From Burkholderiales bacterium RIFCSPHIGHO2_12_FULL_63_20 (GTDB taxonomy: Bacteria; Pseudomonadota; Gammaproteobacteria; Burkholderiales; Burkholderiaceae_C), in contig MESA01000033.1 of the NCBI GenBank assembly GCA_001770775.1, forward strand, positions 204,584-268,583: a DNA stretch of 64,000 nt, given 5' to 3'. This document shows, one piece after another, positions 58,161-64,000 of this stretch; positions within the stretch are counted from its first letter, which is position 1, and each line of letters begins with the position of its first letter. The notes below the pieces were generated by a model that saw only the letters and a list, made by a program, of their open reading frames with translations, did no database searches and was not told where the DNA came from. Position numbers and translations under genes: made by a program.

Positions 58161-58694
58161 ATGCAGCCCCTGAAAGAACTTTTACCGGGTGCTTGGCTAC
58201 TGAAGTTGCCACGTATCGAAGATGAGCGCGGGGACTTCACGAAGTTGGTGAACCTGAAGAGTCTTTCGGCTGTGGGTTTGTCTTTTGACATGCAAGAGCA
58301 GTTTGTCACGCGGTCCCGGCGCAACGTCATCCGCGGTTTGCACTTTCAATTGCCGCCGCACGAGCATGTCAAGCTGGTCACCTGCCTGAGTGGGCGGGTG
58401 GAAGACGTCATGGTCGATCTGCGACGTGGCCAAGGCTATGGTCGTGTTGCATGCATCGACCTGCGCGACGACGAGCCCTCCATGCTCTACTTGCCGCCGG
58501 GGATCGCCCATGGTTTCCGAAGCAGGAGCGACGCCAGCACGATGCTTTACCTGACCTCCAGCGCGCACGCACCATCGCACGACGCAGGCATACTCTGGAG
58601 CAGCATTGATCACAATTGGGATTGCAGCGATCCTGTTCTGTCCGCACGTGATCAAACTCATCCGCCCTTGATCGCGTTCGAATCTCCCTTCTGA
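58161..58694 (+). CDS. dTDP-4-dehydrorhamnose 3,5-epimerase-like protein (CDP-sugar epimerase)
   Basis: A 177-residue RmlC-family cupin. The catalytic His61 (in VIRGLHFQ) and Tyr130 (in TMLYLTS) have the spacing of RmlC His63/Tyr133. In the context of rfbFGH and a reductase, it would act like AscE, the C5 epimerase in CDP-ascarylose synthesis (inference). It is divergent from rfbF and 42 bases before the reductase gene. Confidence 0.84.
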   Translation: MQPLKELLPGAWLLKLPRIEDERGDFTKLVNLKSLSAVGLSFDMQEQFVTRSRRNVIRGLHFQLPPHEHVKLVTCLSGRVEDVMVDLRRGQGYGRVACIDLRDDEPSMLYLPPGIAHGFRSRSDASTMLYLTSSAHAPSHDAGILWSSIDHNWDCSDPVLSARDQTHPPLIAFESPF

Positions 58695-58736
58695 CATGCT
58701 GACAGCAGCGCGTTACATCGAAACACCAGGCATCGC

Positions 58737-59582
58737 ATGAGAATTTTTCTCACCGGCGGCACCGGTTTCATCGGCAATCATTTCATTGAACAAGCCATTG
58801 ATGCGGGTCATGAGGTGCGTGCCATCCGGCGCAAAGACAGTCAGACCCGACGCACGTTGAAAGTCCAGCCCCAATGGTTGAGTGGCGAGTTGACCGACGA
58901 CTGGCGCGAGCACTTGCAAGGTCAGGACGTGCTCGTTCACCTGGCGGCTCATTCTGCCAACCCACCCTATGACACCTTGGCATCGTGCTTGCAATGGAAC
59001 GTGCTGGCCCCTTTGCAATTGGCAGAGCAGGCGCGCAAAGCAGGAGTCAAACGCTTCGTCGTGGCAGGCTCGTGTTTTGAGTATGGGCAGCAAAAGGCCT
59101 CGATTGAAATTTCTGCAGCCCAGCCGCTGGCACCCAACAACGCCTACGCCACCTCCAAAGCCGCAGCATCACAGACGTTCATCGGCTGGACTCTGGAGCA
59201 CCGGGTGTGCCTTCAACTGATGCGCATCTTCCACGTTTATGGCGAAGGTGAACCTGAAGGCAGATTCTGGCCCGCCTTGCGCCGTGCTGCACTCTCGGGT
59301 GCCGACTTCCCGATGAGCCCCGGTGAACAGATCCGAGATTTTGTGAAGGTGGAAGAGGTGGCTCGACAGTTTGTGGAAGCACTCAACGACACCGACGTGT
59401 CACCCGGAGAGCCCAAACTGAGCCATGTTGCCTCCGGTCATGCACAAAGCCTGCTCGCGTTTGCCCACGAATGGTGGAAATACTGGGGAGCCACCGGCCA
59501 GCTTCGACCAGGCATGCTCCCCTATCGTCGCGACGAAATCATGTCCCTCGTGCCTCAGATGAGGCCTCATGTCATACGATGA
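58737..59582 (+). CDS. NAD(P)-dependent sugar reductase/epimerase
   Basis: A 281-residue extended short-chain dehydrogenase. The NAD motif is GGTGFIGNH, with catalytic YxxxK in NNAYATSKAA and a Ser/Cys region GSCFEYG. Best fit is the final 4-keto reductase (AscF/Abe/Prt-like) that would make a CDP-3,6-dideoxyhexose. It converges with a glycosyltransferase gene; a GC hairpin without T-run (59620-59637) lies between. Confidence 0.85.
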   Translation: MRIFLTGGTGFIGNHFIEQAIDAGHEVRAIRRKDSQTRRTLKVQPQWLSGELTDDWREHLQGQDVLVHLAAHSANPPYDTLASCLQWNVLAPLQLAEQARKAGVKRFVVAGSCFEYGQQKASIEISAAQPLAPNNAYATSKAAASQTFIGWTLEHRVCLQLMRIFHVYGEGEPEGRFWPALRRAALSGADFPMSPGEQIRDFVKVEEVARQFVEALNDTDVSPGEPKLSHVASGHAQSLLAFAHEWWKYWGATGQLRPGMLPYRRDEIMSLVPQMRPHVIR

Positions 59583-59637
59583 TCACCACCCATTACCCAT
59601 CAGCCACGCCGCTCTTGAGCGCCCCACTCACGGGGCG

Positions 59638-61155
59638 TCACGCAGTTGCAGCAACTTGCAGCGTCTGCAGAGGGTAATCCACAACCTGAGGCATAGGCTC
59701 CTTCCACTCAAACCGCTGCTCCGCCATGGCAATCAAGGCACCCTTCACGGCTTGCGCCTTGTCTGATCTGGACATGTCGTCAATTGGACGCATGACCAGC
59801 CCCCCTCGGCGCACAGCGCTGTAGCTACCCAGCGCTCGCAAACTCAGCGTGGACATCAAGTCAACTTCCCACCCATATTGCCCACACGCAGAAAGGATCT
59901 GATTCAGATCCTGCCCCGTGTAGTCCGGCCGCATCCAGGCCACGATGCAGCGCACCGCGCGGGCATCCTTATGTGCCAAGAAACTCTGGATGGTCGTCAG
60001 TTGCAGCGCCGGCGCCACGATCCCATCTGCCGCCCCCATCTGAGCAGAACGGATGTCTGGCGCGACCCGGGTCACTTCACGCAGCCAGCGAGTTGCATCG
60101 GACGCCAGCGAGCGGACCATGAAGGATCTCAACACATAAACCACCGCAGCCACATCCAAGGCCTCGCCATCGGCGTGTTGAGGCGCGCTCCTGAACTCGT
60201 CGCCAAGATGCTGCTCCATGCTCAGCGCGACCTTGACCAAGGGATTGTGCTGTCCCATCGACAGATAGCGAAGGACGCCGTAGCGATGCGTCATGGGGTC
60301 ACGCACAGCATCGGCATTCAAACTCCGCCCGACCTTGGGAGACTGCGCGTAATTCAAGGCCACCGCAGCCATGTCATCACGCGTGAGTCCACCCCCACGC
60401 GTTACCCGCTCGTAGAGTTGCTCCCACTGCGAACCTTGCCCAGGAACATGACAGCTCCGATTCCGGACCATGTATGCATGCCAGCCATTGATGGCTTTGA
60501 CAGTCACTTGATCAACGGTGCGAACCGGGAGGTGGGCGACAAAAGCACCGTTGATCAGCAGCGTCGGAACGGATCGGCCATCGCTCATCTTGATCGCGTG
60601 ATTGCCCTGCTCGACAATCAGCACCCTGTCATCCTCCGGGCGTCGTCTGATCACAGCTTTATAGTAGAGCGGCTCTTCTTGCCGCCTTCGCCATGGCGCC
60701 CCGCCCAGCGGGTCCTGCAGCATTTGATCGAGCGAAGCCTGCGGGTCGGGTATGTGAGTCATCCACGGCAATAACGCCTGCCCTCCCAACGGCACCTGGT
60801 GCAAAACATCCTCGAGATTCAAACGATCCGGGGCTCTGATGAACTCATCAGCATCGAGCAGATAGACCAGTTCTGGCTGAAAGACCGGCACCACCCGTCG
60901 ATAGACCTCTGTGGTCTTCTCGGATTGAAAATAGCCAAAAACCGGATCGTCAAAGATCAGCAGCGGCAGCCCCTCCTTGCGAAGAGCTTCCAGAATCTGC
61001 CGGGTGCCATCTGTGGATCCATTGTCGATCACCACAAACAGATCAACGAAGTGCAAGTTGTGGCGAACACAGGCCTCAATGATGTCGGCCTCGTTTTTGA
61101 CCATGCTGATGGCCAAGGCACTCATGGGTGCACGCGGTTGTTGTTCTTCACTCAT
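59638..61155 (-). CDS. Glycosyltransferase family 2-like protein
   Basis: A 505-residue protein with an N-terminal GT2-like/GT92-like domain: SMVKNEADIIEACVRHN, VIDNGSTDGT, and the donor-binding DADEF (about 101-105). The second half is unrecognised and may bind the acceptor. It is the last gene of the leftward group starting beyond the window edge, 33 bases after the methyltransferase fusion. Confidence 0.83.
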   Translation of the reverse strand: MSEEQQPRAPMSALAISMVKNEADIIEACVRHNLHFVDLFVVIDNGSTDGTRQILEALRKEGLPLLIFDDPVFGYFQSEKTTEVYRRVVPVFQPELVYLLDADEFIRAPDRLNLEDVLHQVPLGGQALLPWMTHIPDPQASLDQMLQDPLGGAPWRRRQEEPLYYKAVIRRRPEDDRVLIVEQGNHAIKMSDGRSVPTLLINGAFVAHLPVRTVDQVTVKAINGWHAYMVRNRSCHVPGQGSQWEQLYERVTRGGGLTRDDMAAVALNYAQSPKVGRSLNADAVRDPMTHRYGVLRYLSMGQHNPLVKVALSMEQHLGDEFRSAPQHADGEALDVAAVVYVLRSFMVRSLASDATRWLREVTRVAPDIRSAQMGAADGIVAPALQLTTIQSFLAHKDARAVRCIVAWMRPDYTGQDLNQILSACGQYGWEVDLMSTLSLRALGSYSAVRRGGLVMRPIDDMSRSDKAQAVKGALIAMAEQRFEWKEPMPQVVDYPLQTLQVAATA

Positions 61156-61188
61156 GATGAAAAATACCTTTTGGTGAGCGTCGCAAGA

Positions 61189-62667
61189 TCAAACCATGTC
61201 GTCCAGATCGGCGTCCTCCGGCACCCCCCCAAAATCCGCCTGCATGGTGCGTGCAGCCATGCGCTCAGCCAAGGTGGTCGGCTGCTTGACCAGCGTCACC
61301 CGCATGAAGTTCGCGCCCTCTTTGCCGCAAGGTTTGAGCGCCGCATCCAGGTACGCGAAATCCTGCAGATGGAAACGGTGCTCGAACCAACCCAAGTACC
61401 AGAACCAGTCGGCGTAATACACCCACGATGCCTCGTTCATCGCGCGGATGTGCGTGGGATCCTGCCACGCGGTGTTCGCATGCTCGTAGGGGACTTCGAT
61501 CTCCATGCGCGCCCCCTCTTCCAGCAGCATCAGGCAGTTGCCCATGAAGGTCGGCAGATCGGGCACATGCTCCAGCACGTTGTTCGCATAAATCAACTTC
61601 ACCGCGCCGGGCAGCAAATCCACCTCACCCACCGTGTCGCTGCACAGGCGCTGCGGCCATGACTGCTTTTGCCCCAGATCCAAAATGACGTCAGGCAAGG
61701 CTGCCGGCAAGATATCCACATTCAGCCAGCCGTTTCGGTAATCCTTGCCTGAACCAATGTGCAGCCGATCGGGAGTCCACGGCCCCGATGCGATGCGCTC
61801 CAGGTGCGCCGCAGCAAAGGACTGCGCAAAGACGAAAGCGTCCGCATAGCCCTCGACCAGATCATGTTGCTGGAAGCTCTGCAGTTTGTGCTGCGCGGCC
61901 GATGCAAACCCTTCAGTCAGAAACTGCCCACGAATGAACGCCTGCCAACCACCCTCGGGCACCCAGAAAACGGCATTTTCAAACTGAGCCGCTGGGCGCG
62001 TGGCTGCCAGACGCTCACTGATCACCGGAGTCCCCAGCGAAAGACACTGGAACACCCGTGCCTGTTCGAACCGAGCACTCTCGTAATAATGACAATTGAG
62101 CACGGCCTTGGACTGCCGAATCAACGCATCACGCTCGGGGCCATACACCGGCCCGTCCAGCAAAGTCACATGCCCGCCAGCATCTTCGATTTCCTGAATG
62201 ATCCGGCGACGGCGCTCGTTCATGCTGCCAAAGAACAGCAGATCAATCGGACGTTCGTTCAACGCAATGGAAGAAGTATCCAAATAGGGGGCATGACCGA
62301 AAGACAGCAGCGGCACATCCTCGACATAGGAGGTGTAATGAGGAGGATTACCTTCGTCGTAATCAAAAACTGCTGATGTCCCGAGCAGTTGACGGTAGGC
62401 ATCTGACACCTGCGCGCCCCCCTCACCCATCTGCTCCAGATTAAAGAAGATGCAGGCATACCGCTTGCGCAACTCGGGATCGAATCCAAGATGAGCGCCC
62501 AGTACCACATTGACCGCACCGTGTTTCAGACGATTCTTGGCGATCGTGACATCCACGCCAAAGCGACGGAACTGATAGCGCAGGTAACGAGCCTGATCCA
62601 AAAAACCCAAAGAGTGCACGTAACCCAGTGGCTGAATGATGCAGAGGTGAACGGGGCGAAACTCCAT
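61189..62667 (-). CDS. Fusion: glycosyltransferase-like N-terminus and SAM methyltransferase C-terminus
   Basis: A 492-residue protein. The N-terminal ~300 residues look like a GT-B C-terminal half (LLFFGSMNERRRRIIQEIE, KAVLNCHYYESARFEQARVF with LSLGTPVISE). From about 310 it has a Methyltransf_11-like domain (LHIGSGKDYRNGWLNVDI, NNVLEHV, and EVPYEHAN). It may glycosylate or methylate a sugar, or couple both. It lies 45 bases after the GT41 gene. Confidence 0.78.
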   Translation of the reverse strand: MEFRPVHLCIIQPLGYVHSLGFLDQARYLRYQFRRFGVDVTIAKNRLKHGAVNVVLGAHLGFDPELRKRYACIFFNLEQMGEGGAQVSDAYRQLLGTSAVFDYDEGNPPHYTSYVEDVPLLSFGHAPYLDTSSIALNERPIDLLFFGSMNERRRRIIQEIEDAGGHVTLLDGPVYGPERDALIRQSKAVLNCHYYESARFEQARVFQCLSLGTPVISERLAATRPAAQFENAVFWVPEGGWQAFIRGQFLTEGFASAAQHKLQSFQQHDLVEGYADAFVFAQSFAAAHLERIASGPWTPDRLHIGSGKDYRNGWLNVDILPAALPDVILDLGQKQSWPQRLCSDTVGEVDLLPGAVKLIYANNVLEHVPDLPTFMGNCLMLLEEGARMEIEVPYEHANTAWQDPTHIRAMNEASWVYYADWFWYLGWFEHRFHLQDFAYLDAALKPCGKEGANFMRVTLVKQPTTLAERMAARTMQADFGGVPEDADLDDMV

Positions 62668-62712
62668 GAGTCATTTCCTTTTTTGTATTGAGTCAATTGT
62701 GGTGGATGGCTT

Positions 62713-64000
62713 TCACACCGCCTCGACGGTCTCCGCCGCCAAGGGCTGCGGAGACAGCCCCTGAATTTGTCGGCTGTGCATCCGGACCAGCAGCGCCTCA
62801 TAGTCCCGCGTGAAGCGCGCACTGTCAAACAAGGGAGCTGATTCACGAGCCCACACCAATTTGTCACGCAATACGGCACGTCGCATCGGATCGTGTGCCA
62901 AGGCTTTGATGGTGTCTTGATAGACATCCACGCGCTCGCAGATCAGTTCGTCCAGACCCACAGCGTGCAACAGGCTGCTCGCCACACGGGAGGCAAATGT
63001 CGCCCCGCTCAAGGTCACCACAGGTACGCCAGCCCAAAGCGCGTCACTCGCTGTGGTGTGGCCATTGCATGGCCAGGTGTCAATGAAAATGTCAGCCAAG
63101 CTGAGACGGCTGAGGTGGTCGCCCAGATCAAGCCTCGGCGCCCAGTGAACCCGAGTCAAGTCAACGCCCCGCTCCTGAAATTCTCGCTCCAAATTGGGAC
63201 GAGCCTGACTATGCCAGTCCAACAGCCAGAGCACCGCGTCCGGGAGGTCATTCAACAATCCGCACCAAACATCCATCACCTCGGACGAAATCTTGTACGG
63301 CTGGTTGAAACCGCACAGCACGACTGCATCCTTCGGCAAACCCACGTCCGCGCGCTGCATCAGGCGCGGTAATGGGCGCTGGCGATCATTGGGCTGGTAA
63401 CACACAGGCATTTGCGCAATCGCCTCTGAAAAATGCGCTGCGTGCGCCAATGGCGTGACCATCGGATCACCAATGATGTAATCCATCTCCGAGGTGCCTG
63501 TCGTCCCCGGAAAGCCTAGGAAAGTCGTTTGAACTGGCGCAGGTCGGTAGGCAAAAATGCCCAGTCGGTTCTGCGCCGTGTGCCCCTTGAGGTCTATCAG
63601 GATGTCAATGCCGTCTTCTGCAATGCGTTGCGCAATCTGTTGATCGCTCAACGCTCGCACATCCAGAAAGTGCTCAATAGACAGCTGGACACGCCGGCGC
63701 ATGACCGAAGCATCATCGGGACCATGAGAGTACGCAAAGACCTCAAAGCGCTCACGATCATGATGCTCGAAGACTTCCGCCATCAACACACACGTTGCGT
63801 GGTGATGAAAATCACCCGAAACATAACCCACGCGGACACGGCCAGCTGGCCTTGACGCTGCTGCACGCTCGACATGATGAAGATGTCGCCAGGTATTGCC
63901 CATGAGTCGGGCCACCTTCAACTGATGCAAGGGATCATCCGAAAGCGTCACGTGCGCGAACATGGTCGCCTGGACAGCCACATTCGCAGGCAAATGCTCG
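62713..64000 (-). CDS. GT41 (SPINDLY/OGT-like) glycosyltransferase, partial
   Basis: The last ~428 residues of an O-GlcNAc transferase-like protein; the 5' end lies beyond the window. Seen are RVGYVSGDFHHHATCVLM, IDILIDLKGHTAQNRLGIFA (20), RPAPVQTTFLGFPGTTG, YIIGD and CGFNQPYKISSEVM, all hallmarks of family 41. A TPR N-terminal region is expected outside. GT41 enzymes often modify proteins on Ser/Thr or, in bacteria, flagellins and adhesins. It heads the second leftward glycan group. Confidence 0.93.
   Translation of the reverse strand, partial: EHLPANVAVQATMFAHVTLSDDPLHQLKVARLMGNTWRHLHHVERAAASRPAGRVRVGYVSGDFHHHATCVLMAEVFEHHDRERFEVFAYSHGPDDASVMRRRVQLSIEHFLDVRALSDQQIAQRIAEDGIDILIDLKGHTAQNRLGIFAYRPAPVQTTFLGFPGTTGTSEMDYIIGDPMVTPLAHAAHFSEAIAQMPVCYQPNDRQRPLPRLMQRADVGLPKDAVVLCGFNQPYKISSEVMDVWCGLLNDLPDAVLWLLDWHSQARPNLEREFQERGVDLTRVHWAPRLDLGDHLSRLSLADIFIDTWPCNGHTTASDALWAGVPVVTLSGATFASRVASSLLHAVGLDELICERVDVYQDTIKALAHDPMRRAVLRDKLVWARESAPLFDSARFTRDYEALLVRMHSRQIQGLSPQPLAAETVEAV

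Noticed and set aside
49129-64000. Glycan island as a prophage or integrative element
   Set aside because: No integrase, phage structural gene, attachment repeats or tRNA gene is visible in or beside it.

Overview
The window looks like a chromosomal segment of a GC-rich betaproteobacterium of the order Burkholderiales, probably Comamonadaceae or the neighbouring Leptothrix/Aquabacterium group. This is inferred from the gene content and order (ribF-ileS-lspA, rpsP-rimM-trmD-rplS, a lone CobD/CbiB-family gene, SRP RNA upstream of aroB-dgt) and from codon use. No prophage, insertion sequence, CRISPR array, tRNA or rRNA was found. No stretch over 300 bases lacks a gene; the longest gaps (about 218 bases before rpsP, 207 before the acyl-CoA synthetase, 180 before the cytidylyltransferase) are regulatory regions.

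Region 1 (1-12.9 kb) is mostly housekeeping: lspA (cut by the edge), ileS and ribF in one leftward operon; a membrane GGDEF-EAL protein with a broken GGDEF motif; rsuA; a retropepsin-like periplasmic protease; yajQ; murB; ppnP; an argininosuccinate synthase with Lys/Ala/Pro-rich tails at both ends; and a PA0069-type radical SAM gene with a LexA box at its start.

Region 2 (12.9-21.5 kb) is a carboxylic-acid module. A hybrid sensor kinase and an OmpR-type regulator point left; an AMP-forming acyl-CoA synthetase, a DUF485 protein, an ActP-type symporter and an acyl-CoA dehydrogenase point right and end at a strong terminator. Uptake, activation and first oxidation of a short acid would fit.

Region 3 (21.5-49.1 kb) mixes housekeeping genes (dnaE, trhO, rlmJ, gluQRS, orn, rsgA, nudL, rplS-trmD-rimM-rpsP, ffs, aroB, dgt) with small catabolic or regulatory units: AraC/AlkB alkane hydroxylase with a palindrome between them; a TetR gene facing an HSL-type esterase, with overlapping opposed promoters and a 22-bp palindrome; an alpha/beta-hydrolase lacking its nucleophile serine; and a divergent PurM-like protein.

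Region 4 (49.1 kb to the end) is a glycan island that reads less GC-rich. A leftward eight-gene operon makes a CDP-sugar (RfbF, RfbG, RfbH) and then encodes glycosyltransferases, methyltransferases and a SPASM-type radical SAM enzyme. A divergent two-gene unit (3,5-epimerase and reductase) suggests a CDP-ascarylose-like 3,6-dideoxyhexose. A second leftward group holds a family 2 glycosyltransferase, a glycosyltransferase/methyltransferase fusion and a GT41 (SPINDLY/OGT-like) protein cut by the window edge. The set could decorate LPS, flagellin or another surface protein. The reductase partner of RfbH (E3) is not in the window. This island is the best candidate for undescribed chemistry.
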